Shown: positions 25,222 to 35,112, counted from the first letter of the stretch. The stretch: 64,000 bases of DNA from Dallia pectoralis (GCA_029465975.1 CM055748.1:1620762-1684761); one strand, 5' to 3'. Notes: a model not told the origin generated them from the letters alone. Translations and numbers: made by a program.

Positions 25222-28200
25222 TCTTTTGTGGGTTCTGTTCTGCTGGGCCTGATGGCAGGGCTCAGAAGGCGACGTTTTTTCTGATGTTAACTCAAATCTG
25301 GTCAAATTAATGGAAATGTAATGACATGTATCCAATCCTCTAATTGTTTCAATTGATTTTGTCCACTTGTTGGTTCACATCTAAGGTAGGATTTAGAGAT
25401 AACACATCTATCACATTCACATTATAGAGATTTCACACATGTTGTCCCATATAAATAGATCAGTTAATTTGTCTTAAAATAATGAGACGTCAAACATGCA
25501 TCTATAAACAGGTGGAGGAATTACAGTTTACAGACAGCAAAAGCAGGAATTTACAAGCAGATTAAAAATTATTTTACAAAATTCTAGATGATGAGTTTTG
25601 TCATAGTGTAAATAGTGTAAATATCACATTATCACACACAGTTTTTTTTAACTCAATATTTATTCTAGAAAATATGTAAGTAAGAACTTCAGAACGGCAT
25701 GCAATTCCATTAGATCTATGGAGATGTATTCCCTCCAGGTTACACTTTCAATTAATATAGTAATAACTATTTCCTGCTGCGCAATCTCTGCTAAAAGTGT
25801 TTCTGGCTTTTAAAATATGTTCATAATCTTTTTTAGATAACAACAATAAAATTATGTCTTCTAACTGTTTACAACTTTACATTGAGGAAAAGGAAATTTA
25901 ACCAACTCTCAAATTAATTATTTTGAAAAATAATCAGCCTGTATCTGATTTAGATATGTGTGTAACGTAGTGTGAAAATAGAGTGTAAATCTTATATGCG
26001 TTTAGGGCGGTCAAATGTAATTCATTTTTATATATACACATTGGAAAAACTAAACAGATTTGTAATACATGAGCTTTTATTTCTGATATTGGAAATAATA
26101 GCTTAACCATATTGGAAGCTTGGTTTACACATTTTATTAGTGAATGTAAGCTTTTGTCACATCTCAGTATTTTGTACTTGCAGCTGTCATTCAAACAATT
26201 TTGTAAAAAGTATCTAAAAACCCCATTTAGGTTACATTTGAGATTACTATTTTCAGAAGAATACTGCTTTAATTTTTTCATGTATATTTGAATCAATATA
26301 TTGTATGTCATATATTGTATGTCAATTACTTCAGTTGGTATGAACTGAGGTTTTCATAACATCTGAAGTAATTGACATACAATATATTGAATAATTTAAT
26401 TGTTTACATATAATTGATGGAGTTAAGAAAGTATTAAAACAGTTATTAAATATGAACATAATAAAATAAATAAAATCAGTTTTTTTTGTTAAAGCAGCAT
26501 CTTTAATAGTATAACATAATATGTTGAGCGTAGAATATAGCTAAAAAGAAATGCATTTTTGTTTCTTTTCACTAATGTTGGTAATACAATGTATACCTAC
26601 CTCATTGTTTAAAAGTAATTCTTTTTTTATTTAAATGTTTTTTAATTGCTTGCCAGAGTGATGTGGAAGGCTGAAATCACATTTTATAAAAGGGTATTCG
26701 TGCTGCTTTGTCTCTCAGATAAACAATCAACTCCATTTGACTATAGAAAAGAAGGTCACGTAATTTCTTCACTGGGCTTTGTCTGCTTGCAAATCTAATA
26801 GTTTTATTAATTTGAGACCAAATTATTATGTCTCTGTAATTTCAGAGAAAAGTGTTTAGTGAATTTCTAACAATTACTCAGTACAATTGGTCAAAACTGC
26901 TTCAAACACCACCAAATAGCTTGTATCCCCACAGTACATACAGACTGGCATAGATTGGGTGAGGTAAATAATTATTCAAATGAACTAAATGAATGTTAAT
27001 GTGCTAAAATCTAAAGACACCTAAGAATTTTAATTAATGGCATTTATCTGAGCAGTAAGTGTTTAAAACCAATATTGCCAATTGTCTCATTCACCAAGAA
27101 CACAGTCAAGCTTCATTATGTGAAAAATAAATGTCCTGTCACAAGGAAAACATTACATTGGGGAACCTCAATTGATTTCTGGTACATTCTATATACACTA
27201 TTTGTGAGAAATGCTGTGTGTTTTGAACTTTATCCTGCCTAACATCTCCTCGACAGCTTTTTGAACTTACCGCACAAGCCAACATAATCCTTCATTGTAG
27301 AAGTTAGATATACATGTTGATTGTATTCTTTGACAATGTTCAAATAGGGTACTGGATCAATTAAGTCCCACACGGGACATTGCCCCCAATCAGTGTCCCC
27401 AAGTACAGAGGAAATATTGCCTCCTACTTGCCTGTACCCACATCAGTATCTGGACTCCCTTCTAGGGACGGACTAGGGCCGACCGTGCTCAACTTTAAGT
27501 CAGCAATGAGATACACAGTGGTATACTCCTGCCAGACTGACGTTATGAGTCACTCGTCGGGTTATTTAGCCATATAGCGGGGAGTTGGTGGGCTAAACTG
27601 GAAGCGTTTAGCTAGGCAGCTCAATCAGGGGACAGACACAGACATGTCGTCTGCTTATTTTCATGCAGCTCGTTAGATTTGTATGTCACACAAACAGCGA
27701 CATTGGCAAAATCTATTTTTTTACTAACGTTTCTTCATCAAAATGTTTACTTCCCTGTACCATTTTTTGCCTTTAAGTAGCTATTCACCTGTAAGCTATA
27801 GTGGCTAAATCCTTCATTTTCCAATGTACTTTACCCTAAAATTCAAAATGTGTGTGATATTTTGAAGTGTATAAATAATAATAATATACTTAAATCATCT
27901 AAAACCGTAACCCCCAACTCGATTCTTGTTATAAAATTAAAAATGAATTTCCTATTAGGATTCACAAAGACCAAGGTAATATGAAATACAATAATGCTGA
28001 CCCCCCGAATAATACATTAGTGGTACGTTCTGGTTTCAACTTTAATTGAACTTGGTTTCAACTTGAGTGCATCATAATGTACTACTGCTGAGATAAAACA
28101 TAATTTATGAAGTTTGAAATCATGTTGCTCGCCACATTTGAATGAAACATCAAAATGCAAAATCACTTAGCATAAGTAGAAGTAGTATCTACGTTTTCAC

Positions 28201-28480
28201 AATTAAGTTAATAATCAAAATATATATGGCAAATCCAGAGAGCCGTGTAAAGAGTATTCAAAGGTAATACCTGCTGGCAAGAAATTAGGCTATATTGATA
28301 TATTGATATAGCCCAATCCCTCGTCATTCCTTTAAAAACCGAAATACTTTTTAACAGTCTACATTTCTGGAAAGTATTTGTAAAGACAGGGCAGTTATTT
28401 TAACAAATAAATGGACACTTATTGGCACTTAGCCAAAGTTAACTTCTGACTGTTTGCTGTAGTTGGACTCGTCATGGACA
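25222..28480. other. AT-rich unique sequence upstream of miR-100
   Basis: AT-rich DNA with no credible coding region. It contains the hairpin at 26310-26387, listed separately. The block 26640-26880 is of complex, non-repetitive composition and may be conserved non-coding DNA; this is untested. Confidence 0.5.
26310..26387 (+). repeat. Long perfect hairpin, 25-bp arms
   Basis: The 25 bases at 26310-26334 (ATATATTGTATGTCAATTAC and TTCAG) are exactly complementary to 26363-26387. The 28-base loop holds a further TATGAA / TTCATA pairing, so the whole can fold as one stem of about 78 bases. Part of the 5' arm is tandemly duplicated just upstream (about 26293-26309), allowing a second register. 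Size and shape fit a small hairpin RNA or a palindromic transposon remnant. I do not recognise the arm as a known microRNA. Confidence 0.9.
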
Positions 28481-28491
28481 GAAGAAACCTG

Positions 28492-28570
28492 CCCAGAGAC
28501 ACAAACCCGTAGATCCGAACTTGTGCCAACTGACATCACAAGCTTGTATCTATAGGACTGTGTCCCTGTG
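28492..28570 (+). ncRNA. mir100: pre-miR-100 hairpin
   Basis: The 5' arm holds the mature miR-100 sequence at 28504-28525, beginning AACCCGTAGATCCGAACT. The 3' arm holds the passenger strand at 28539-28560, beginning CAAGCTTGTATCTATAGG. The two arms pair, and the lower stem CAGAGACACA / TGTGTCCCTG at 28494-28503 and 28559-28568 has one mismatch. miR-100 belongs to the ancient miR-10/99/100 family; its mature strand guides Argonaute to target messages in the cytoplasm. Known vertebrate targets of the family include mTOR-pathway genes. It is the first of three microRNAs on this strand, 1.2 kb before let-7a. A minisatellite starts only about 7 bases after the hairpin. The mature strand matches the vertebrate form I know; I see no damaging change. 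Confidence 0.97.
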
Positions 28571-28576
28571 GCTCAA

Positions 28577-29038
28577 GCATCTCAACATCAACTGACCATA
28601 CTGTGCATCTCAACATCAACTGACCATACTGTGCATCTCAACATCAACTGACCATACTGTGCATCTCAACATCAACTGACCATACTGTGCATCTCAACAT
28701 CAACTGACCATACTGTGTATCTCAACATCAACTGACCATACTGTGCATCTCAACATCAACTGATCATTTTGTGCATCTCAACATCAACTGACCATACTGT
28801 GCATCTCAACATCAACTGACCATACTGTGCATCTCAACATCAACTGACCATACTGTGCATCTCAACATCAACTGACCATACTGTGCATCTCAACATCAAC
28901 TGACCATACTGTGCATCTCAACATCAACTGACCATACTGTGTATCTCAACATCAACTGATCATACTGTGGCCCAAGCATCTCAACATCACCTGACCATAC
29001 TGTGGCCCAAGCATCTCAACATCACCTGACCATACTGT
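28577..29038. repeat. 28-bp minisatellite abutting miR-100, 16 copies
   Basis: Fourteen units of 28 bp carry CATCTCAACATCAACTGACC followed by ATACTGTG. Two final units are 35 bp because of an added GCCCAAG. The start of the first unit lies within 10 bases of the miR-100 hairpin, and its flank GTGGCTCAAG resembles the GTGGCCCAAG of the last units. Confidence 0.96.
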
Positions 29039-29040
29039 AG

Positions 29041-29232
29041 CGTCATCTGTCAAGCATGGTGGAGGCAATGTGATGGTCTGGGGGTGCTATGGTAGTGGTT
29101 TGAGCGATAGATTCGTACAGGGTTCTTGAAGAGGGAAGGCTATCAGTCCATTGTACAACTCCATGCCATAACATGTGGACTGCGCTTGATTGGAGCCAAT
29201 TTCCTCCCACAACAGAACATTAACCCAAGCAG
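29041..29232 (+). mobile_element. Tc1/mariner-like transposase fragment
   Basis: One frame from 29049 reads VKHGGGNVMVWGCYGSG. After a frameshift near 29125 another reads KREGYQSIVQLHAITCGLRL and then IGANFLPQQN. These are consecutive parts of the catalytic domain of Tc1-like transposases, the second ending where the catalytic DNDPKH motif should be; here it is altered to about NINPS. Only about 60 residues remain, wedged between the miR-100 minisatellite and let-7a. Confidence 0.85.
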
Positions 29233-29790
29233 GTAAGAAGTGAAGCATTATTATTGAAAATAAAAAATATTATTTATTAACGTGTCAATTACTATTTGTT
29301 CTATTTATTTCATCATCAACATATCCTAGTCAAACTCATTTCATGAACCCAAACATTTAAATGGTAGTTTATATTTATTAACCCAAAATGATTGCCCCTC
29401 CTAACAAAGATGGGGAAAATCTCATCTCTCATCTTAAACTGCTTATCTGGAGTCGGGTCGGCATTTCCTTGATGTGTGATTGGGGTCATTGTATAACGGC
29501 ACTTCATAGGCAAAACAACGTGTATTTCCATGTCATGTGACTATTACATCTGTTCTAATTCTAGTGCCAATGTATTCTGGCGGTGCTAGCATCTGTTGAT
29601 ACGATAACACAGGCATGTCATATCCAAAGCAGACAAGGATGAACCACGCAGTGCTTCATCTGTGTACAGTATGCTGTCTGAATGGGAATCAAACCTACAA
29701 CCATGGCCAGCAGCGCCAAGGACTCGTTGAACTTTTGGATCCGCTCTGGTGCCTCCTAGTGGATCCTTGACTGCATTACAGCTTGCTCCC
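29233..29790. other. Spacer between Tc1 fragment and let-7a
   Basis: Unique sequence with no supported feature. It would be part of the primary transcript if miR-100 and let-7a are co-transcribed. Confidence 0.5.
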
Positions 29791-29866
29791 AGGCTGAGGT
29801 AGTAGGTTGTATAGTTTAGAATTACACCCCGGGAGATAACTGTACAACCTCCTAGCTTTCCCTGAG
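29791..29866 (+). ncRNA. let7a: pre-let-7a hairpin (let-7a-2 type)
   Basis: The mature strand is at 29795-29816, beginning TGAGGTAGTAGGTTGTATAG. The passenger strand is at 29840-29861, beginning CTGTACAACCTCCTAGCT. The loop TAGAATTACACCCCGGGAGA and arm pairing are of the let-7a-2 type, the member that sits with miR-100 and miR-125b in vertebrates. let-7 promotes differentiation by silencing messages such as those of LIN28, RAS and HMGA2 family genes. The loop has GGAG at 29832-29835 followed by AT, the motif bound by LIN28, so maturation is probably blocked in early cells independently of its neighbours. The 3' arm appears to differ from the human one at a single base (A instead of G in TACAACC), which I state from memory. 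Confidence 0.98.
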
Positions 29867-30113
29867 GTACGCACATCACCTGCCTCCAGGCAGCCCACCG
29901 CAAGAAACCAATAACCAGACAGGCGTGATAACTGAACATTTCAATCATCTCAAACCTCTCTGAGTGGCTGGATTAAAAATTTGATTTGTATATCAAATAG
30001 GACTACTTCAAACAATAAAAAACATTTTTGCAATAGGAATCAGGAGTTTGAGTTTGTCCTCGGACACATTAAGGGAGATTGGTGGTTTGATGGAACGTCT
30101 GTGCGTTGATATT
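29867..30113. other. Spacer after let-7a
   Basis: Unique sequence; no supported feature. Confidence 0.5.
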
Positions 30114-30268
30114 GATGTTAATTGGCTGATGACTATTCTGATGTTAATTGGCTGATGACCATCCTGATGTTAATTGGCTGATGACCATCCTGATGTTAAT
30201 TGGCTGATGACCATCCTGATGTTAATTGGCTGATGATCATCCTGATGTTAATTGGCTGATGACTATGG
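30114..30268. repeat. 26-bp minisatellite, 6 copies
   Basis: The unit is GATGTTAATTGGCTGATGAC plus CATCCT, with CTATTCT and TCATCCT variants. It lies about 250 bases after let-7a. Confidence 0.95.
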
Positions 30269-31550
30269 TGGTTTGTCCAATACGACGACAGAAATAGTTG
30301 CTCCTCCCTATTTGAGTCCATTTCCTGTGTTTTGGCGTCTAATGAATTCAACCCTGTGTCAGATGTTACGGCAACAGTGATGGAAAACAGAGAACCCTGA
30401 TACTTATTAGACATGAAATACTTAAAAAACCAGACCGAACTTGTTAAAACCGGAATAACTGTTTATATATATCAAGTTATTATTTATCGTTATTGTAATT
30501 ACTGCCCATAAGTAATCATCATTTGACATTCAGCTGACACTTTTCTGAGTAAAAAACTTGGCAGTTTCAACTCAACTTGATAGAGATTAATGTGACATTG
30601 ACAATTTTTGAAGTAGATTAAGTTACAGTTTTTTTTCATGCCTTTTTTTACTTTTAAAGGAGAATATGTGGAAATTTCCGTCTGCAAAATTAATTTCCAA
30701 GAATGTGTGGGAGAAGCTACACTATAAGATGTACACTCCCCTGGAAATATTCAACACTATACTGCAGATAATCATTAAAAGCCTGCAAGCAATCCTCCTT
30801 GCAATTCTAGATGTAGTGGCCGTTATTGGTTATTGAAGAAAGAGAACAGAATGCTGCCCCCTGTTGTTAAAAACACGCTACTGTTAGACAGCGTATGAGT
30901 GAATGAGCTGTGGGTTTCATCGGTTCCTGACTATGAGTATCTGTGTATACTATGTGTGTGTGTGTTAATTTAGCTATATAGTGTTAAATCAATCTTAATC
31001 TAGTTATTTATGACGTATGTTGATATTAACAAAACTATACTGAAAATTGATATATTTAGGAAAAGTGCAGTGGCAGAGGAAATTCTGGGAACCAGCTACA
31101 TATTTTAAAATGAAACCCAGTGGGTAAAGACCTTTGAAATGATTAAGCAGTTAACCAAATATACGTGTTCCCAAGTTATGTTCTCACCTTGTTTCTCCAT
31201 GTGTTTTTCCACGTTAAATCACAAGCCACACGGTCACATTTTATTGCTGTCAAAACCATTGTAAACATTGTTGGATCTTCCTTTGTACAGTAGGACACTT
31301 TGTTAAATTATTAATTAATTAAGACACGTGCCTCCTCCAGCCAAACACATGTCAGTCACATGTCACATGCAGCCTAATCTGTTCAAGGTCCCGATCCACA
31401 CAATACACTGTATTTTACAATTTCACCTGTTCATATTTGTGTCAAAATACATCGTGCAGAAATTAGGTTCTAATTGAGTCTCAAAATAAACCGCCTAATT
31501 AATCAATAAATTCACCCAAGCGCCGTGTCTCTTTCGATTGTCTCGTTTCT
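30269..31550. other. Unique AT-rich sequence, no gene seen
   Basis: No supported coding or RNA feature. Confidence 0.55.
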
Positions 31551-31619
31551 TGTGCCGTTGCTTTTTTATATCTATTTCACGTTTGGCGTGGAGGTGCAAC
31601 GACTGTGTCCTTTGTCTGC

Positions 31620-32180
31620 TTTCTGCGGGTTCCTGGCGCCTGTCGGCACTGTCAAAGCCAGTCTAATATTAGCGCCTCGGTGATGGCTGGCTGTATCTGG
31701 ACGAAGAGAGGGTGATAGATGAGGATGGCTGTGGTGGCGACCGGGGGGGTGAGTGGCGTGTGCTCTCTATATCGGAGGGAGCGTTTCAGAGCGCTAGCAT
31801 CAGTATTGGTTAAGAGCGCATGAGATAGAGGACCGTCAGTACAGATGCACTGAGCCATCCACTCGGGCAAAGCAATGCACCGATTGGCTGGTCGGAGCAG
31901 ACGCACCCAGAGTGCGAAAGATGGAGAGAGAGAGAGAGAGCAAAAAGAAAGGAAGAGGGCAGTATGGTCTAGGGGATTTCTCCCATCTTGTCGTTGTTAT
32001 AAGCCCACTGTGTGTTGTACGTCGCCAGTCTCCCTCTCGGATTTATTTGACCCTCCCATCTTTCTCCCCCTCTGTCTCTCTCCGTACCAAAGCCTGGGGG
32101 AGCCAGTGGAGATTAAATGTAGCCTCTGTAAGCCCGGCACATCATGTAGCTATGTTTCTGTGGCCAGCATTTTCTTCTTT
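31620..32180 (+). promoter_or_regulatory. Promoter-like region between let-7a and miR-125b
   Basis: This stretch is richer in G, C and CpG than its surroundings. It contains a reverse CCAAT box, CGATTGGCTGG, at 31881-31891. It precedes TC/GA tracts and an exon-like block at 33570 on the same strand. A start here could drive a downstream primary transcript containing miR-125b. No single decisive promoter motif fixes the start. Confidence 0.35.
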
Positions 32181-32182
32181 GC

Positions 32183-32191
32183 TCTCTCTCA

Positions 32192-32226
<35 letters not shown>

Positions 32227-32243
32227 ACTCTCTCTCTGCCCTC
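32183..32243. repeat. (TC)n tract
   Basis: A CTCTCT tract with CACTAT and CACTC interruptions. It is the inverted partner of the GA tract at 32289-32346. Confidence 0.9.
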
Positions 32244-32288
32244 TTACTCATTCTCTTTTTGAAGGATAGTGTTAATGATGTCTGGGAG

Positions 32289-32346
32289 AGATAGAGAGAG
32301 AGAGAGAGAGAGAGGGAGAGAACGGTGGAGAGAGAGAGATCGAGAG
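32289..32346. repeat. (GA)n tract
   Basis: An AGAGAG tract about 45 bases after the TC tract. RNA from this locus could form a stem of about 50 bp between them. Confidence 0.9.
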
Positions 32347-33014
32347 AGAGGCCGAGGGGGAAAGTGAAAGAGAGACGTATGAGACTCAGTGTGGAGTGCA
32401 CACAAGAAGAAAATCTGGACGGAACAGAGGATTTGTTGACCGGAATTGGAATGAAATGAAACACTGAAAAGGTGGAAAAGCAAGACCACATTCTCCCCCC
32501 ACCTCCCTCCTCCCGCCTCCCTGTTTCCCCACCTCCTTCTCCCCCCTCCCTGTTTCCCCACCTTCTTCCCCCCATCTCCCCTCTTTCTCTGTCTCTATCT
32601 GTCTCTTCGGCTGATACAGCAGAGACGTGGGCCTCTTGCTTTAAATGATTACAGCTGTGTGAGGAAATTATTGGTTGATATTTCTATACAGGTTTTTTTC
32701 CCCTCTCTCCTGCCGTTAAACACAGACGCATGAAGACCAGAGCGGGAGACTTGGGATTCGTGCGTTTTCAATTTTTCCCGTTTTCCCGTTGTTCTGCTGT
32801 GTACCGAAAAAAGAGAAGGAGGGTGAAAGAAAATGGATCAATGCTAACGAGGACAGCGGCCGGGGGCATTTTGTCTTTTCACCTATCTGGATATTGTTCG
32901 GGTCTTGCCTGCGTCGATGACAACTAACAGTATTTTTTTCTTATCTGGATACGAACGAGACCTGTACAATCTAGTAAATGTGGCATAGGATAGAAACGGT
33001 GAAACAAAGTAGAG

Positions 33015-33041
33015 AGTGTGTGTGTGTGTCTGTGTGTGTCT

Positions 33042-33095
<54 letters not shown>
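33015..33095. repeat. (TG)n microsatellite
   Basis: A TG run with three TCTG interruptions in its first half. Confidence 0.96.
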
Positions 33096-33098
<3 letters not shown>

Positions 33099-33181
33099 CT
33101 TGTGATTTCTCCCTCTCTCTCCGACTGGTATCCTTCGCTGGTGCTCCGGCCCTGGCTGCAAACAACGCGCCGACTCACTCT

Positions 33182-33222
33182 CCTCTTCTTGTCCTCCTCT
33201 TGTCCTCCTCTTGTCCACCTCT
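33182..33222. repeat. 12-bp tandem repeat TCCTCTTGTCCTC-like
   Basis: About three copies of TCCTCCTCTTG form a pyrimidine-rich tract. Confidence 0.75.
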
Positions 33223-33569
33223 CGATGTTCTTTCCTTTCAACACACCTTTTGTTCTGAAGAATCATCAATGCCTTTTTTTTTCTTCGAAATATCATCCGT
33301 TCCCAGAAGAAGCCTCTTGTTTTGTCAGATTTATTTCCCTGTCTAGCCTTTTCTCACTTTCTGTCTGCACATGGTTTGCCATCAACAGTCGTCTCTCTTT
33401 TACTTATGTCCGTCTGTTGGTTTGCCGTTATCATCTGCAGATCCATCGCTCCCCATCTCACCGCTGTATCTCTGCAACCCTTTGTAGCCCTTCGTAAAGC
33501 TTGAGAGACCATATCGATCTGAGTTTGAGCCTGTGCCTGCTTCTGTCTTACTCCTCTCTGTGTGTCCAG

Positions 33570-33631
33570 CAGGATGCCACATTGTGATATGTGACAAGGA
33601 CAGCTGCATCCTCGTACCCAACCGAACACGG
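33570..33631 (+). ncRNA. Candidate internal exon before miR-125b
   Basis: A long pyrimidine tract ending CTCTGTGTGTCCAG precedes and GTGAGTTG follows. The acceptor is a tandem CAGCAG, so the exon may be 62 or 59 bases. One frame is fully open and reads CHIVICDKDSCILVPNRTR, while the other two have stops. I do not recognise the peptide. It lies 0.8 kb before miR-125b on the same strand, so it may be an exon of the microRNA host transcript. A coding exon of an unknown gene is the alternative. Confidence 0.4.
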
Positions 33632-33825
33632 GTGAGTTGATCAAAACCATCTCATTAATTACCTACGACCCGGGAGAGTCCAATAACCACTGCCTCCCTT
33701 ACGCTCTCTCTCAAACTGATAGTTGAAGCTTCACCCGACTGTTGGTATTAAAGCCTGTTAGGTATTTCAAGATAAACTGTCTTTGTGTTTTTTGTCTGGG
33801 TGTTCTGGGTATTCTAGTTTTAAAT

Positions 33826-33848
33826 CGTTGGTTGGTTGGTTGGTTGGT
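33826..33848. repeat. (GGTT)n microsatellite
   Basis: About five GGTT units. Confidence 0.85.
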
Positions 33849-34129
33849 GTGCCTGCAGCTTTTTGTTCGGAGCAAAGCTCTTCACTTGGCCATCGCTTAA
33901 TAACTAGCAGCTGTATCCGGGCTATGGCAGGGGAGCTGACGAACCCGATGCCCTGCTTGGGGTTTACCTGGGGTGTTTTGGCTGTATCGTTTTATTTGGA
34001 GAGGCAGAGAGTTAAACGGAGAAAGACATTGGGAGGGAGAAAGTGTCATTGGGAGGAGGTGGGGGGTCTCCTGGGAGCGGGGGGAGGTGGAGGGGGAGAG
34101 GGGGAGGGGAAGACTGGTCAATGTTGTGT

Positions 34130-34340
34130 CTGGCTTATTGTCGCGTTGCACTTGTTGTCTCTGTGACGGACGAGGAGCCGCGGAAAGGGGAACGCGTTAA
34201 ACAAATACCTCACGGAGGGAAGCGCTTAGTATCGCCGGTAAATACGCCGTTTGTTTGGTGCCGATTCTTTTTACTCTCGTGCCAGACTAGGACCCGGCAC
34301 GAGGCCGCCGACCTTCTCTGTTCTCCTGCTAACCGCGTTC
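34130..34340 (+). promoter_or_regulatory. CpG-rich stretch before miR-125b
   Basis: Many CpG dinucleotides (TGTCGCGTTGC, GAGCCGCGG, ACGCGTTAA, GAGGCCGCCGACC) cluster in about 200 bases, unlike the CpG-poor surroundings. Together with the TATA-like box at 34374 this could be a local promoter for miR-125b. Confidence 0.4.
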
Positions 34341-34373
34341 TCAATGGAACGAGTCAGACAAATAGAAATACGC

Positions 34374-34381
34374 TATAAATA
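34374..34381 (+). promoter_or_regulatory. TATA-box-like element TATAAATA
   Basis: TATAAATA preceded by ACGC matches the TATA consensus. A start 28-33 bases from its first base would fall at about 34402-34407, just before the miR-125b stem at 34411. A single TATA match can occur by chance. Confidence 0.35.
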
Positions 34382-34410
34382 GTGTGAACATAAATAGCGC
34401 GAGTAACAAA

Positions 34411-34498
34411 TGTGCCTCCCCCATTCCCTGAGACCCTAACTTGTGACGTTTTGCTCTCATGTCCACGGGTTTGGCTCTCGGGAGCTGGGGGGTGCACA
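34411..34498 (+). ncRNA. mir125b: pre-miR-125b hairpin
   Basis: The mature strand is at 34425-34446, beginning TCCCTGAGACCCTAACTT. The passenger strand is at 34465-34486, beginning ACGGGTTTGGCTCTCG. The lower stem TGTGCCTCCCCC pairs with GGGGGGTGCACA at 34487-34498. miR-125b is the vertebrate lin-4 relative and acts in differentiation and cell survival; p53-pathway genes are known targets. It is the third member of the cluster, 4.6 kb after let-7a. The passenger arm carries TTTGGCTCTC where I remember TTAGGCTCTT from mammals; the mature strand is unchanged. Those changes would alter pairing in the stem but leave the target-recognising seed intact. Confidence 0.97.
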
Positions 34499-34636
34499 CA
34501 CACGTCTCCACAGATACCCGCTCTCTCTCTCTCTGCAAGACAAAGGCGTTTCAGAATGTGCACACACACACACACTCTGTCTGAGAGATGGTCAGCGAGG
34601 GGAAATCGACAGGAAAGAGAAGGGAATGCTATTAGT

Positions 34637-34692
34637 GCTGGGGGTGGAGGGGTGGAGGGGTGGAGGGGTGGGGGGGCACTGGGGTCGGGGTG
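34637..34692 (+). repeat. G-rich tandem tract after miR-125b
   Basis: GGGGTGGA repeats about four times and then GGGGTGGGGGGG and GGGGTCGGGG follow. It lies about 140 bases after the miR-125b stem and has strong quadruplex potential in the transcript. Confidence 0.85.
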
Positions 34693-35108
34693 CAGTGGAA
34701 TGCCGGCTTGTGGGTCATGTGACACTATTGTGCTCCAAGTCAGACGTGCGGGGATGAGGGAAGAGGGGTGATGTTTACCAGCCGATGTTACGGTCGTGTT
34801 TAGAACCCTGGACATGCCGGTGAAAAACCCGGTTAGTCGCGGTTCCTGTTCCTGTCTAGGTGACTGTTCCTTTGTCTCGGATCCGGGCCACTGAGGGTGT
34901 GTGTGTCTTCCAGGTTTTCTCGTTCTGAATTGAGAGCAGCACAAAGTACTGCGGAGAGCGTGATGTTATAACAGCTCGGTACGATTGTGGTTGACCTCGC
35001 TGATTGCTCTTCTTCACACACACACACACGTGTGTATTTGCCTGTTCACACACAAAACCTAGAAGTCTTCAGAATCTGAATCCGAAAGAATTGTATTCGC
35101 CAAGTCCG

Positions 35109-35112
<4 letters not shown>
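34693..35112. other. Unique sequence, no gene seen
   Basis: Includes a short CA/GT palindromic piece at 35018-35038. No supported gene. Confidence 0.5.

Noticed and set aside
28290..28320. Small palindrome GGCTATAT ... ATATAGCC
   Set aside because: Arms of only 8 bp in AT-rich DNA; expected by chance.
28577..29038. Possible CRISPR array (16 regular 28-bp repeats)
   Set aside because: Units are directly adjacent with no unique spacers, and the context is a vertebrate microRNA locus. It is a minisatellite.
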